Shown in pieces: positions 21,625-31,682 of a DNA stretch of 64,000 nt; positions within the stretch are counted from its first letter, which is position 1, and each line of letters opens with the position of its first letter. The translations under genes were made by a program, and so were the position numbers. This DNA comes from an uncultured Halieaceae bacterium (GTDB lineage: Bacteria; Pseudomonadota; Gammaproteobacteria; Pseudomonadales; Halieaceae). The stretch lies in contig CAJXNM010000013.1 of assembly GCA_913057135.1 (NCBI GenBank), forward strand, positions 1-64,000. The letters run 5' to 3'. The notes under the pieces were generated by a model. The model was not told the origin of the DNA. It saw nothing but the letters and a program-made list of their open reading frames with translations, and made no database searches.

Positions 21625-22044
21625 TCACCAGGGACGTAAGTACACCAAAAGCACGATGGCAAATAGGAACAACACAGGCACCTCGTTGAAAAACCGATAA
21701 AAGACATGGGTTTTATTGTCTTCGCCTCGGTTAATACGACCCATATAGATGCCACACTGAATGTGGTAAGCCACTAGAAATGCTACACCTGCGAGTTTCG
21801 CGTGCATCCAGGGTGCGCTCAGGTAGTAGTCCCACTGGTAACTCAGACGCCACAACCCAAATACAACGGTCAGAATCATGAAGGGTGTGACGAATTTAAA
21901 CAGCTTGCGCGACATGGTGGCCAAGGTTGCCTTGGTGCTGGGGTCGTCACTTTGGGCGTAGTACACAAAAATTCGCGGTAAGTAGAACAAACCAGCAAAC
22001 CAACAAACCATGAAAATGACGTGAAATCCCTGTACCCACAACAT
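21625..22044 (-). CDS. hemJ: HemJ-like protoporphyrinogen IX oxidase / CopD-family membrane protein
   Basis: From the ATG at 22044 the protein is 139 residues with four hydrophobic helices. MLWVQGFHVIFMVCWFAGL carries the conserved His near the N-terminus, YLPRIFVYYA and FKFVTPFMI contain conserved Arg and Lys, and MHAKLAGVAFLVAYH a second conserved His-Lys block. This is the UPF0093/HemJ pattern and size. HemJ performs the penultimate oxidation of haem synthesis; nearness to hemL-hemB supports it. The GTG start at 22086 adds 14 unlikely residues. It might be annotated 'CopD family' elsewhere. Confidence 0.85.
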   Translation of the reverse strand: MLWVQGFHVIFMVCWFAGLFYLPRIFVYYAQSDDPSTKATLATMSRKLFKFVTPFMILTVVFGLWRLSYQWDYYLSAPWMHAKLAGVAFLVAYHIQCGIYMGRINRGEDNKTHVFYRFFNEVPVLFLFAIVLLVYLRPW

Positions 22045-22175
22045 GATGTCAATACTCCCTGCATTGCGACTGGCGTTTGCGACCACTGTCCGCCTAGTAT
22101 CGCCGCGGTCGCCGGTTCACCACAAACGTGAGACAGTATCTGGCGCGGGACCTTAGCAGAAAAAACGGAGTTAGC

Positions 22176-23207
22176 ATGATCAAGGTGGGAATTGTCGGTG
22201 GCACAGGCTACACGGGGGTTGAGTTACTGCGCCTACTGTTGCGCCACGAGGCAGTGGCGCTCACGCAAATAACCTCGAGGGGGGAAGCGGGTCGTCGTCT
22301 CGACGATTTGTTTCCCAACTTACGGGGTGCTACTGATCTCGCTTTCACCGACCCTGCCGACGCCGCATTAGCCGAGTGCGATGTGGTGTTTTTCGCCACA
22401 CCCCACAACGTGGCAATGCAAACGGTCCCTGGCTTGATCGAGGCGGGGGTTAGGGTTATCGATTTGTCGGCCGATTATCGCCTGCGACATGTACCCACCT
22501 GGGAGCAGTGGTATGGGGAGCCCCACACCAGTCCCGATCTGTGTGCGCTGGCGGTTTATGGGTTGCCTGAGGTCAATCGCCCGGCCATTAAAGAAGCACA
22601 GCTGGTTGCATGCCCGGGCTGCTATCCCACGTCGGTACAGCTCGGTTTCCTGCCACTGTTAGAGCGGCAGCTGGTCGACACGGATCATCTGATTGCCAGC
22701 AGTGCATCCGGTGCGAGCGGAGCTGGTCGTCAGGGAAAAATCGCCAATTTGCTGACAGAGGCGGGCGATAGTTTTAAAGCCTACGGTGTGGGCGGCCATC
22801 GCCACCTGCCAGAAATTGAACAGGGTTTGGCGGCTATTGCCCAAAGCTCTGTCAATCTAACCTTTGTACCCCATCTGGTGCCCATGAGTCGGGGCATTCA
22901 CTCAACACTATTTGCAACCCTTGTCGACACTGCTGGCGATTTGCAGGGCTTGTTCGAGCAACGTTACAAAGATGAGCCCTTTGTCGATGTGTTACCCGCA
23001 GGTCAGCTACCCGAGACCCGAAGTGTCCGTGGTGCCAACGCCTGTCAAATAGCGGTGACACGACCTCAGGGACGCTCGACCGTTGTCGTCACTGCGGTCA
23101 TCGACAACTTGGTGAAGGGTGCAGCCGGTCAAGCGGTTCAATGTATGAATTTAATGTTCGACCTGCCTGAAACTCAGGGCTTGAACGTCATAGCTCTCAT
23201 GCCTTAA
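22176..23207 (+). CDS. argC: N-acetyl-gamma-glutamyl-phosphate reductase
   Basis: The 343-residue NADP-dependent enzyme of arginine synthesis starts with a Rossmann motif, [20 protein letters not shown], and has the catalytic Cys in [28 protein letters not shown] and [12 protein letters not shown] are further family blocks. I chose the ATG at 22176, with GGAG six bases upstream, over 22128. It is divergent from the hemJ-like gene and followed by a DUF6776-like gene after about 20 bases. Confidence 0.95.
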   Translation: MIKVGIVGGTGYTGVELLRLLLRHEAVALTQITSRGEAGRRLDDLFPNLRGATDLAFTDPADAALAECDVVFFATPHNVAMQTVPGLIEAGVRVIDLSADYRLRHVPTWEQWYGEPHTSPDLCALAVYGLPEVNRPAIKEAQLVACPGCYPTSVQLGFLPLLERQLVDTDHLIASSASGASGAGRQGKIANLLTEAGDSFKAYGVGGHRHLPEIEQGLAAIAQSSVNLTFVPHLVPMSRGIHSTLFATLVDTAGDLQGLFEQRYKDEPFVDVLPAGQLPETRSVRGANACQIAVTRPQGRSTVVVTAVIDNLVKGAAGQAVQCMNLMFDLPETQGLNVIALMP

Positions 23208-23226
23208 GCCTTCAACAGCGTCAGCC

Positions 23227-23904
23227 ATGCCCAGACATCATCACCGCACCGTCGTTAAACGCGAGCACCCGGTCTACAGTCCCCTGCGGCGGGGGTTGTT
23301 CGGGTTACTGGCGCTGGTGACCTTGATCAGTGCGTTCGGTGCCGGGCGTTACTACACCCTTAATCAGTCAGTACCTTTGCGCACGGTAGAAGATGAACTT
23401 CGGCGGCAAGTCGTTGGCCTCGAGACACAGCTCGCTCTGGAGTCCGACACGGTGGCGAATCTCCATATGGAGCTAGCTCAACTAAGGACGCAATTTGATG
23501 AATTGGAGCGCGAGCTTGTTTTTTATCGGGATGTCATGGCGCCAGAGCAGGCGTCGGAACCGATTGTGTTTGCGCCACCGCGTTTTGACGCGGGAGCATT
23601 GCCCGGACAGTGGCGCTACACCTTGGTGGTACAGCAGGGAAAACCCAACAAGTCCCGGTACCAGGGTGATTTGCTGGTCACCTTTTGGGGTACAGCAGCC
23701 GGTTTACCCGGCAGTTACACCTTAACTGAGCTCGATGCTGAGCGTGCTCAGGGACCGGTGATACTCGACTTTCGCTATTTTCAGCGCATTGAAGGCAGTG
23801 TCCTGTTACCGCCGGGCTTTTTACCGGAACGGGTTGAACTGCAAGCGTCGATAAGCAGACCCAAGGCTGCTACAGTCAGCCGGGAGTTTCCGTGGATGCC
23901 GTAA
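23227..23904 (+). CDS. DUF6776-like single-pass coiled-coil membrane protein
   Basis: The 225-residue protein has a basic N-terminus (RHHHRTVVKREH), one membrane helix at about residues 22-42 (RRGLFGLLALVTLISAFGAG), a coiled coil at about 50-105, and a C-terminal beta-rich part (QWRYTLVVQQGK, GDLLVTFWG, LDFRYFQRIEGSV). It resembles proteins annotated DUF6776 that sit beside argC and bactofilin in relatives; function unknown. It has GTCAGCC upstream and lies between argC and the bactofilin gene, probably in one transcript. Confidence 0.75.
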   Translation: MPRHHHRTVVKREHPVYSPLRRGLFGLLALVTLISAFGAGRYYTLNQSVPLRTVEDELRRQVVGLETQLALESDTVANLHMELAQLRTQFDELERELVFYRDVMAPEQASEPIVFAPPRFDAGALPGQWRYTLVVQQGKPNKSRYQGDLLVTFWGTAAGLPGSYTLTELDAERAQGPVILDFRYFQRIEGSVLLPPGFLPERVELQASISRPKAATVSREFPWMP

Positions 23905-24021
23905 ACGAGCTCCTGCTCGGTGTCAGCGGTCAATGCCAGCTAGCGAGCCGCTCGCGCTGGACCATTCGGCGTTGAGTCGCCCGAAAGGGATCTACAACCC
24001 ACTTAGCCTAGGGATAATAAA

Positions 24022-24441
24022 ATGCGCGGACGCAAAGAAAAGCCTCTCGAGAGTGTACAGGGCAGTACGACACTGATTGCCACCGAGGCAGTCATTACAG
24101 GGGACATTCAGTTCTCGGGTAACCTCGATATTGAAGGTCGTGTCGTGGGTTCCATCGTTGCCGAGCCAGGCAAAGAAGCGATGTTGCGTATTGTGCAGGG
24201 TGGCCGTGTGGAGGGTGAGATTCGAGTGCCTGCGGCAATGATCAACGGCACTGTGCAGGGTGATATCCACGCCAGCCAGCGGCTTGAATTGGCACAAAAT
24301 GCAGAAGTTCACGGTGATGTTTATTACAACCTTATCGAAATGATGGTGGGTTGCAAGGTGAACGGGGGCTTACGCCACGTCGCTGAAACCAGCGATGACC
24401 TAGCCCATCGACGCGAACAGCGTTTGCAAGAAGCTGAATAA
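24022..24441 (+). CDS. Bactofilin (polymer-forming cytoskeletal protein)
   Basis: The 139-residue protein has a bactofilin beta-helix core: GSTTLIATEAVITGDIQFSG, NLDIEGRVVGSIVAE, GGRVEGEIRVPAAMINGTVQGDIHA, with the repeating hydrophobic and glycine pattern of the right-handed helix. Bactofilins polymerise without nucleotides and place cell-wall or surface machinery. The tail is charged and lacks structure. The neighbouring coiled-coil membrane protein could be its partner (inference). Confidence 0.92.
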   Translation: MRGRKEKPLESVQGSTTLIATEAVITGDIQFSGNLDIEGRVVGSIVAEPGKEAMLRIVQGGRVEGEIRVPAAMINGTVQGDIHASQRLELAQNAEVHGDVYYNLIEMMVGCKVNGGLRHVAETSDDLAHRREQRLQEAE

Positions 24442-24497
24442 GCCTCTGTTTTATAAGGGTTTATGGGGGGCGTGGGCATTCCATAGTGAATAAATCC

Positions 24498-24507
24498 GAG
24501 TATACTC
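24498..24507 (+). promoter_or_regulatory. Possible erpA promoter -10 with overlapping palindrome
   Basis: TATACT at 24501-24506 lies 42 bases before the erpA ATG and fits a -10 box, but the upstream -35 is poor. The -10 sits inside a ten-base palindrome (GAGTATACTC, 24498-24507), a possible operator. IscR controls erpA in E. coli, but this is not a clear IscR box. Confidence 0.35.
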
Positions 24508-24547
24508 AGTGGCTCGCTATGGCAAAACAGACAGGCTCGGTATTTCT

Positions 24548-24901
24548 ATGAGTGTGGTTGAAGCATTTGATCCTAACGAAATTCGCTTGACCGATAACGC
24601 GGTGGCGAAGGTGCGCGCACTGGTCACCGACGAGGGCAATCCTGCGTTGAAACTGCGCGTTTACATCACCGGCGGTGGTTGCTCGGGATTTCAGTACGGT
24701 TTCACCTTCGAAGAAACAACCGCCGACGATGATTGGGTGGTAGAGAAGGACGGTATTACAGCGGTTATTGACGCCATGTCCTATCAATATCTAGCAGGTT
24801 CTGAGGTTGATTACACCGAGGGCCTCGAGGGTTCGCGATTTGTGGTGAATAACCCTAATGCCACGACGACCTGTGGCTGTGGTGCGTCGTTTTCCATTTG
24901 A
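24548..24901 (+). CDS. erpA: Iron-sulfur cluster insertion protein ErpA
   Basis: The 117-residue A-type carrier delivers iron-sulfur clusters to target enzymes such as the isoprenoid enzyme IspG/H. The three conserved cysteines are seen in [10 protein letters not shown] and TTCGCGASF. The ATG at 24548 is chosen by family length (E. coli 114); the GTG frame at 24509 begins within the probable promoter. It stands apart from isc genes, as erpA normally does. Confidence 0.94.
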   Translation: MSVVEAFDPNEIRLTDNAVAKVRALVTDEGNPALKLRVYITGGGCSGFQYGFTFEETTADDDWVVEKDGITAVIDAMSYQYLAGSEVDYTEGLEGSRFVVNNPNATTTCGCGASFSI

Positions 24902-24977
24902 CGTGCTGTTTTCTCGGGTTAATTTGACGCACTATTTCGACTGACTAGTGTTGATCGCCTAGCTCCACACCTTGGAT

Positions 24978-26120
24978 TCAGGCCGGGTAAATAGCCCCTA
25001 ATACACGATAGCCGGCAGCCCCAGTGGCTGCGGGCTCGTTACCTGCCAAGCCGGATAAGGTGCGGTAAGCCAACCAGGCAAAACAGGCCGCTTCCACCCA
25101 GTCCGGGTGAATACCCATGGTTTCGGTGGTAGTTACCTTCGCCGGCTCCAAAAGCCCCGAGAGCCTCCCCATTAGGAAGCGATTGTGGGCGCCACCACCG
25201 CAAATGGCTACTCGCTTCGGCGCATAGGGTTTGATCGCATCAGCAATACTCACAGCGGTTAGCTCAACTAACGTACGTTGAATGTTCACTGGCCCTTGGC
25301 GTGGGTCGGCTCTGGCTTGTAGCCAGTCGCTGTTGAAATACTCGGGTCCGGTGCTTTTAGGTGGCGGGCAGCGGAAGTAGTGGTCGTCGAGTAATCGGTA
25401 CAGCAGAGTGGTATCGACTCTACCCGAGGCCGCCCAGTCGCCGTTAACGTCATAGCTACGCCCCTGATGATGTCTTGTCCACGCATCGAGCAGGGTATTG
25501 CCTGGCCCTGTGTCGAAACCGACGATTGATCCGTCTTCAAGTAACAGGGTCGCGTTGGCGATGCCGCCAATATTGACGACCGCGGTGGTTTCGGCGGCCG
25601 TCCCAAAGGCGGCCCGATGAAACGCGGGTGTCAACGGTGCCCCTTGACCGCCTGCGGCCACATCCCGTCGCCGAAAATCGGCGACCGTTGTAATACCGGT
25701 TAGCTCAGCAATTCGGTTGGGGTCACCAATTTGGAGTGTAAAAGCGGCATCGCCCGTTGGCCGGTGGCGCACCGTCTGACCGTGGCTACCAATGGCGGCC
25801 ACCTCATGACTGCTTAGCCCGGCTTGTGTCATGACACTCATTGCAGCACGGGCGAAGTAATCGGCAACCTGTCGGTCGGCTTGGCCCAGGCGATCAATTT
25901 CATTGATGCCGGGTTGAGCCATGCTCAACAGGGTATCTTGCAGATCCTCAGGATAGGCTTCACAGTGGCTTGCAACAATATCGAAGGGACTTTCATCGGT
26001 GGGACTTGCCTGAGTCCGGTTGTCCCCGTGGGATTGCTGGTTAACCCTAAGTACAACCGCATCGATACCGTCGACACTCGTGCCCGACATCAAACCGATG
26101 AAGTAGGGCGCTGATGTCAT
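24978..26120 (-). CDS. anmK: Anhydro-N-acetylmuramic acid kinase
   Basis: The 380-residue ASKHA-fold kinase phosphorylates and opens anhydroMurNAc during cell-wall recycling. It has the family start YFIGLMSGTSVDGIDAVVL, GSHGQTVRHRP, NIGGIANATLL, FDTGPGN and ICGGGAHNRFLMGRL. It is directly downstream (three-base gap) of an M23 peptidase gene and close to nagZ, another recycling enzyme, so the local theme is peptidoglycan turnover. Confidence 0.95.
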   Translation of the reverse strand: MTSAPYFIGLMSGTSVDGIDAVVLRVNQQSHGDNRTQASPTDESPFDIVASHCEAYPEDLQDTLLSMAQPGINEIDRLGQADRQVADYFARAAMSVMTQAGLSSHEVAAIGSHGQTVRHRPTGDAAFTLQIGDPNRIAELTGITTVADFRRRDVAAGGQGAPLTPAFHRAAFGTAAETTAVVNIGGIANATLLLEDGSIVGFDTGPGNTLLDAWTRHHQGRSYDVNGDWAASGRVDTTLLYRLLDDHYFRCPPPKSTGPEYFNSDWLQARADPRQGPVNIQRTLVELTAVSIADAIKPYAPKRVAICGGGAHNRFLMGRLSGLLEPAKVTTTETMGIHPDWVEAACFAWLAYRTLSGLAGNEPAATGAAGYRVLGAIYPA

Positions 26121-26123
26121 GGT

Positions 26124-27500
26124 CTACTCGCTAGAAAGCGCCAGCTTGGCGTTGCGTTGCAGTGCCGCTAGCTGCTGCTCGGGTTGTTGTATGTGACTCT
26201 GAAAGCGAGCCAACTCGGTCTTGGGCAGCGATTTAGCTTTGGGCAATATTTTGTGCACAGTGCGCGGATTACGGTGCACCCCGTTTACGAGAAATTCGTA
26301 GTGAAGATGAGGACCAGTAGCGGCACCGGTTGAGCCGACACTACCGATTAGCTCGCCCTGTTTCACCCGCTGTCCTCGTTTGACCTGCCGCTTGTGTAAG
26401 TGCAAATAATGGGTTTTATAGGATTCACCGTGCTGAATAAACACGTAGTTACCGTTAGCGCGGGTATAGCCCGCCTCGACCACGCGCCCATCACCGGCGG
26501 CGTATACGGGTGTGCCGGTTGGCGCTGCGTAATCGGTTCCGCGATGGGGTCGCTTGGTTTTATAAATGGGATGCAAGCGATTTGGATTGAAGTTGGAGCT
26601 CACGCGGGTGAAATCAACGGGGGCCCGTAGAAACGCTTTGCGCATCGAGACACCCTCGGCGTTGTAATAGCCGATATCCCCCTGGCTATCGGTGTAGCGA
26701 TAGGCTTCGAAGGTTTCCCCTTTATTAGTAAATGCCGCCGCCAGAATAGCGCCATCCTCCAGCTTCTCGCCATCGAGGTACTTTTCTTCAAAGACCAGCT
26801 CAATGGTGTCACCGACCCTTGGATCGAGAGCAAAATCGACGACGCCACCGAAAATACCTGCCAAATCCATAATAAGACGCTGTGACAGCCCGGCGCTTTG
26901 ACCCGCAAGGAACAGCGACGAGGTAATCTCCATGGTGGCGGTTTGCTGGCGCAATTCGGGTGTGCGCTCAGTCACGGATGCTTGGTAGCGCCCGTTGTCA
27001 TTGCGAGAGTACGTTGTCCAGCGCAAACGCGATTCGATGTGCTTCACAGCCATCAACTGACCATCGCCACTGGTTTTAAAGCCAATGGTTTCACCGGGGT
27101 AAATCTTGCGCAGTGCCCTGCCGTTGTCCGTGCGACTTACTTCATAAACATCTCGATCTGTAAGGCCTGCACGGGCAAAAATAAGCGATAGGTTGTCACC
27201 GTTGCGCACTGTCTGATGACTCCACTGAAAACGCTCGGCCCACTGAAACTCATCGCTTGAGAGATCGAGGGGCTGGGCAGTGACCACCACAGGCTGCAAC
27301 ATGTCGACCGATGTTGTAGATGCGTCTTCCACCAGATTAGCCGCTTCTTGGGGTGTGGACACGGCGAGGGTGACCAGCGCAACCCCAGCGCAGGCCATGG
27401 CCACTGCCAACCAATGGGGCAGTACTCGAGGCGTTGGTAGATCCGACTGCGGGCTCGCGCCGCGTCGTACCGAGTGCGTGTTTTTGAACAACAGGGGCAT
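26124..27500 (-). CDS. M23-family peptidoglycan endopeptidase (MepM/OapA-like)
   Basis: The protein (about 458 residues) has an N-terminal membrane anchor (AVAMACAGVALVTLAVS), a LysM-like OapA segment (NGDNLSLIFARAGLTDRDVY), and a C-terminal LytM domain with HRGTDYAAPTGTPVYAAGDG, YKTHYLHL and GPHLHYEF, whose His and Asp residues bind zinc. The active-site set is complete, so it should cut peptide cross-links. ATG at 27500 is preferred to upstream TTG/GTG. Order with anmK is typical of gammaproteobacteria, with tyrS divergent. Confidence 0.93.
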   Translation of the reverse strand: MPLLFKNTHSVRRGASPQSDLPTPRVLPHWLAVAMACAGVALVTLAVSTPQEAANLVEDASTTSVDMLQPVVVTAQPLDLSSDEFQWAERFQWSHQTVRNGDNLSLIFARAGLTDRDVYEVSRTDNGRALRKIYPGETIGFKTSGDGQLMAVKHIESRLRWTTYSRNDNGRYQASVTERTPELRQQTATMEITSSLFLAGQSAGLSQRLIMDLAGIFGGVVDFALDPRVGDTIELVFEEKYLDGEKLEDGAILAAAFTNKGETFEAYRYTDSQGDIGYYNAEGVSMRKAFLRAPVDFTRVSSNFNPNRLHPIYKTKRPHRGTDYAAPTGTPVYAAGDGRVVEAGYTRANGNYVFIQHGESYKTHYLHLHKRQVKRGQRVKQGELIGSVGSTGAATGPHLHYEFLVNGVHRNPRTVHKILPKAKSLPKTELARFQSHIQQPEQQLAALQRNAKLALSSE

Positions 27501-27642
27501 CACCAAGTAAAAAGCCTTGTCCCTTGGTACTATACGCGAGTTTTTGGCTTGCTATAAACCGTTTTACGAACCTGTCGACATCCGCGCTTGGGACGGTTTG
27601 TGCGATACTTAGGCAACATTCCCGATAAAAAGTTGTGTTGCC

Positions 27643-28947
27643 ATGTCCAGTGCGCTTCTGGCCGACCTGCGCGCCCGCGGTCTTGTTTTTCAAATTGCCG
27701 GCGAAGAGACCTTTGCCGAATGGCTCGATGGTGGCTGTCGTACCCTCTATTGTGGTTTTGATCCCACCGCCGACAGTTTGCACATCGGATCTTTGGTGCC
27801 CTTATTGATGTTGCGCCGGTTTCAGCTGGCGGGGCATCGACCCTTAGCCTTGGTGGGCGGTGCCACGGGTCTGATTGGTGATCCTAGCTTTAAAGCTGCC
27901 GAGCGGCAGCTCAACACCCCCGATGTCGTTGCCGGTTGGGTGGACAAAATCCGCACCCAGGTAAGTCAGTTCATCGATTTCGATAAATCCAGCAGCAGCG
28001 CGGCACAGGTCGTTAATAATCTGGATTGGACCCAGGGCATCGATGTGCTCACCTTCCTGCGGGACATTGGTAAGCACTTCTCTGTCAACAGCATGATCCA
28101 AAAAGAATCCGTGAAGCAGCGCATCGAGCGCGAAGGTTCGGGCATTAGCTTTACTGAATTCACCTATATGATCTTGCAGTCCTTGGATTTTGCAGAGCTT
28201 TATCGGCAGTACGATTGCGGTCTACAAATTGGCGGTTCCGATCAGTGGGGCAATATTACCGGCGGCATCGATTTAACCCGCAGACTCCATGGTGGACAGG
28301 TCTACGGCTTAACCATGCCGCTCATCACCAAAGCCGATGGCACGAAGTTCGGTAAAACCGAAAGCGGTACCATATGGCTTGATCCAACACGGACGTCTCC
28401 CTACAGTTTTTATCAGTTTTGGCTGAATACTGCAGACGCCGATGTCTACAAGTTTTTGCGTTACTTCACGTTTATGCCGGTGGACGATATTGATGCGCTA
28501 GAGCGCGCTGATGCCGCGCGAGAGGGTCGCCCCGAGGCGCAGGCGGTATTGGCCAAAGAAGTCACTCGACTCGTGCACGGCGCAGCGGGTTTGGAGGCCG
28601 CTCAGCGAATCACCGAGGCCCTTTTCAGCGGTGATCCCCTTGGTTTGTCAGTCGACGACCTCGAGCAATTGCGTCTCGATGGGCTGTCGGCATCGCCCTT
28701 GGATACGGAGGCCTTACCACCCACCTTGACCCAGTTATTGACCGATGTGGGGGTTGTTAGTTCGGGTAAACAGGTGAAAGACGCCCTCAGCCGCAACGCG
28801 GTTTACATTAATGGTATCGGCATGGGCGCGGAACAAAATGCCCAGCTTGATCAGTGCTTCAGCCCTGAATCCGCCTTGCATCATCGCTTTTGGTTACTGC
28901 GCTTGGGCAAGAAAAAATACCATTTGTTTTACCGAAACGGCCAATGA
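27643..28947 (+). CDS. tyrS: Tyrosyl-tRNA synthetase
   Basis: This 434-residue class I synthetase charges tRNA-Tyr. The HIGH-type signature appears as [12 protein letters not shown], the KMSKS-type loop as [14 protein letters not shown], and [15 protein letters not shown] in between. The C-terminal S4-like RNA-binding domain starts near residue 360 ([19 protein letters not shown]). It belongs to the TyrRS-alpha type by length and motif. It is divergent from the M23 peptidase gene across about 140 bases. Confidence 0.97.
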   Translation: MSSALLADLRARGLVFQIAGEETFAEWLDGGCRTLYCGFDPTADSLHIGSLVPLLMLRRFQLAGHRPLALVGGATGLIGDPSFKAAERQLNTPDVVAGWVDKIRTQVSQFIDFDKSSSSAAQVVNNLDWTQGIDVLTFLRDIGKHFSVNSMIQKESVKQRIEREGSGISFTEFTYMILQSLDFAELYRQYDCGLQIGGSDQWGNITGGIDLTRRLHGGQVYGLTMPLITKADGTKFGKTESGTIWLDPTRTSPYSFYQFWLNTADADVYKFLRYFTFMPVDDIDALERADAAREGRPEAQAVLAKEVTRLVHGAAGLEAAQRITEALFSGDPLGLSVDDLEQLRLDGLSASPLDTEALPPTLTQLLTDVGVVSSGKQVKDALSRNAVYINGIGMGAEQNAQLDQCFSPESALHHRFWLLRLGKKKYHLFYRNGQ

Positions 28948-28968
28948 GCCAACCCGAGGAGCCGCCCT

Positions 28969-30006
28969 ATGTTGCCGGTGATTTTTGGGCTGTCTGGCAC
29001 TACCTTGACGCCCGAGGAGCGCGCCTTTTTTCGTCAGGCCGAGCCGGTGGGTTACATTGTCTTCGCTCGCAATATCGCGTCCCAAGAGCAGCTGCGAGAC
29101 TTGACCGCATCACTCTATGATCTGCACGGCCGAGACGATTTACTGATTCTGGTCGATCAAGAGGGTGGACGTGTTGCGCGACTGGCACCACCCAACTGGC
29201 AGGCATACCCTGCGGCGGCGGTATTCGCTGATGCTTGGCAACGGGATGCGGCGGCTGCGATTGCAGCAACCCAGTACAACTATGAAGCTCTGGGTATCGA
29301 TTTGGCGCTGGTGGGCATCAATGTCGATTGTGCACCGGTACTCGATTTGCCTCGCCCTGGGGCGCACGATGTGATCGGCGACCGGGCGTTCGGCAGTGAC
29401 CCCCATGTTATAGCCTCCCTGGGCCAGGCCGCCCTCGATGGTTTGGCGGCGGCGGGTATTGCCGGTGTCATCAAACATATACCGGGTCATGGTAGAGCCA
29501 GCGTCGACAGTCATCATGATTTACCCGTGGTCACCGCCAGTGAAGATGCTTTGTGGGCAGATGCGGCACCTTTTTGCGCACTCTCCCACGCCCCGATGGC
29601 GATGACGGCTCATGTGCGTTACGACGCGTGGGATCCCCATCAGTGTGCTACCTTGTCACCCAGCGTCATCCAAACAGTCATACGCGAGCGTATCGGGTTT
29701 GATGGCTTACTGCTGACCGATGACCTCGACATGCGCGCGCTATCGGGCAGCGTGGCCTCACTGGGCCTGCAATCCTTGGCAGCGGGATGCGATGTAGCCC
29801 TTAACTGTTGGGGCGATATGGCGGTGATGCAAGCGCTGGCCGATGGTTTGCCAGAGGCGAGTGACGATTGCCGACGCAGACTCGCCAAGGTGGCGCAGCA
29901 ATTTAAACGGCAGTCATCGGCGCAGGCTTTACTGGCGCGACAGCGCGACTGTGTTGAGGCCCGGGATCGCTTGCTAGCAAACCTATCGCCGAGCTTATCA
30001 AGCTGA
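28969..30006 (+). CDS. nagZ: Beta-N-acetylhexosaminidase NagZ
   Basis: The 345-residue GH3 enzyme removes GlcNAc from recycled muropeptides in the cytoplasm. KHIPGHGRASVDSHHDLP contains the NagZ catalytic loop with the Asp-His dyad, and LLLTDDLDMRALSG holds the nucleophile Asp. VDQEGGRVARL is also typical. No signal peptide is present. It lies 21 bases after tyrS and complements anmK on the other strand. Confidence 0.95.
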   Translation: MLPVIFGLSGTTLTPEERAFFRQAEPVGYIVFARNIASQEQLRDLTASLYDLHGRDDLLILVDQEGGRVARLAPPNWQAYPAAAVFADAWQRDAAAAIAATQYNYEALGIDLALVGINVDCAPVLDLPRPGAHDVIGDRAFGSDPHVIASLGQAALDGLAAAGIAGVIKHIPGHGRASVDSHHDLPVVTASEDALWADAAPFCALSHAPMAMTAHVRYDAWDPHQCATLSPSVIQTVIRERIGFDGLLLTDDLDMRALSGSVASLGLQSLAAGCDVALNCWGDMAVMQALADGLPEASDDCRRRLAKVAQQFKRQSSAQALLARQRDCVEARDRLLANLSPSLSS

Positions 30007-30055
30007 TGTTTACCAGGGTGGCAAAGACTGCCCAACCTAAAGGGGTCAATCATCT

Positions 30056-30337
30056 ATGAGACGCGTGCTGACATACCTCGGTTCTATGTGTTTGATGTTG
30101 TTGGTGGGTTGTGCAGAGCTTGATGCCCTAACATCGCCACCACAACCCGCAACACCCGAGCCCTCTGGGTCTGTCAGCACAGCCTGCAGCTCACCTAGAC
30201 CCACTATCTGCACCATGGAATACCGGCCAGTGTGTGCGCGCTTGCGCTCGGGGAAAGACGTCACCTATGCCTCTGCCTGTAACGCTTGTGCCGATGTTGC
30301 TGTTATCCGGTACGATGCCAACGCATGCGAAGACTGA
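30056..30337 (+). CDS. Small lipoprotein with Kazal-like domain
   Basis: The 93-residue product has a signal peptide with lipobox LLVGC (Cys near residue 19), a Pro-rich spacer, and a C-terminal cysteine-rich block: CTMEYRPVCARL, then VTYASACNACADV and a final Cys. The order Pro-Val-Cys-Ala, Thr-Tyr-x-x-x-Cys-x-x-Cys fits a Kazal-type serine-protease-inhibitor fold. Small bacterial Kazal-like lipoproteins exist but their targets are mostly unknown. AAGGGG lies upstream. It precedes the symporter by 22 bases and a longer alternative symporter start overlaps it. Confidence 0.75.
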   Translation: MRRVLTYLGSMCLMLLVGCAELDALTSPPQPATPEPSGSVSTACSSPRPTICTMEYRPVCARLRSGKDVTYASACNACADVAVIRYDANACED

Positions 30338-30359
30338 AAATACAGAAGAGATAGTTGTC

Positions 30360-31664
30360 ATGTCCTTAACCCAACGAATCCTAGTCGCTATGGCCGCGGG
30401 TATCCTTCTGGGCTCTGCACTCGAGATTACGTTGGGCCGTATTGATGCGGACAGCGGGCTCTGGCGATTTCTGCACAACATTGTGGTGTTCGGTGTCTTT
30501 GACGTGGTGGGCCGCATCTTTGTGGCCTCGCTAAAGTTGCTAGTCGTGCCCTTGGTGTTGGTATCACTTATCTGCGGTATGACGTCTTTGGGTGCATCTG
30601 CGCGCATGGGTGCTATCGCTGGCCGCACCATTAGTCTTTATCTGTTAACCACCGGCATTGCAGTCTCACTTGGCTTATTCGGTGCCAGCATCATTAGCCC
30701 CGGAGTTGGCCTAAGCGTCGAGGCTGGCGCCAGCTTTGAGCCTAGGCCCGCACCGCCACTCACCGATGTGTTGGTCAATATCTTCCCTTCAAATCCGTTC
30801 TCCGCTATGGCCAAAGGTGAAATGCTGCAGGTGATTGTATTCGCGCTGCTGGTAGGTTTTGCCATCACCCGCGCCGGTGATGCGGGCACCCGTATTGCCG
30901 GGTGGTTCCGGGATATGGAAGCGGTGGTCATGAAAATGGTGGGTGTGCTGATTGAACTTGCCCCCTACGGGGTCTTTGCGCTGCTGGTTAAGTTATTCGC
31001 CACCATGGGGTTCGCTACGATTTTGAACTTGGCAGCGTACTTTTTGACCCTGTCGGGCTTGCTAATCTTCCATGGCCTGGTGGTGTACCCCTTGTTATTG
31101 CGCGTGTTTACTCGGCTCAGCCCCGGTCCCCTGCTGCGAAAAATGCGACCGGTGTGGGCATTTGCGTTTAGTACCGCGTCCTCGGGTGCAACACTGCCCG
31201 TGACCTTGCGCACTGTGGAAAAAAAGTTGGGAGTGCCCAAGAGCGTCGCCGGTTTTTCCATTCCCCTTGGGGCCACCGTGAACATGGATGGCACGGCTAT
31301 CATGCAAGGTGTGGCCACGGTCTTCATTGCCCAAGTCTACGGAATAGAGCTAACCGCTATACAGCTGCTCATGGTTATCCTTACCGCCACCTTAGCTTCT
31401 ATCGGCACCGCTGCAGTGCCGGGCGTTGGCCTGATTACCTTGTCGTTGGTACTTACCCAGGCGGGCCTGCCCACTGAGGGTGTGGCACTTATCATCGGTG
31501 TTGACCGCTTACTCGATATGATTCGTACGGCAGTTAATGTGACCGGTGATGCCGCGGTATCAACCATTGTGGCCTATCGGGAAGGGCAGCTCGATGAGCA
31601 GATTTACAACGACCCCGATGCGGATAGCCAAGACACTGACAACCCCGTGAATACCCCCGCTTAA
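30360..31664 (+). CDS. Dicarboxylate/amino-acid:cation symporter (DAACS family)
   Basis: From the ATG at 30360 the protein is 434 residues with about eight membrane helices and two re-entrant loops. FSTASSGATLPVTLRTV is the serine-rich hairpin, and VNMDGTAIMQG and NVTGDAAVSTIVA are the substrate and sodium-binding signatures of the GltP/DctA/Glt family. It would import C4-dicarboxylates or glutamate/aspartate with sodium or protons. The longer frame to 30234 overlaps the lipoprotein and is rejected. Confidence 0.93.
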   Translation: MSLTQRILVAMAAGILLGSALEITLGRIDADSGLWRFLHNIVVFGVFDVVGRIFVASLKLLVVPLVLVSLICGMTSLGASARMGAIAGRTISLYLLTTGIAVSLGLFGASIISPGVGLSVEAGASFEPRPAPPLTDVLVNIFPSNPFSAMAKGEMLQVIVFALLVGFAITRAGDAGTRIAGWFRDMEAVVMKMVGVLIELAPYGVFALLVKLFATMGFATILNLAAYFLTLSGLLIFHGLVVYPLLLRVFTRLSPGPLLRKMRPVWAFAFSTASSGATLPVTLRTVEKKLGVPKSVAGFSIPLGATVNMDGTAIMQGVATVFIAQVYGIELTAIQLLMVILTATLASIGTAAVPGVGLITLSLVLTQAGLPTEGVALIIGVDRLLDMIRTAVNVTGDAAVSTIVAYREGQLDEQIYNDPDADSQDTDNPVNTPA

Positions 31665-31682
31665 ATTACTGGATACATCATC

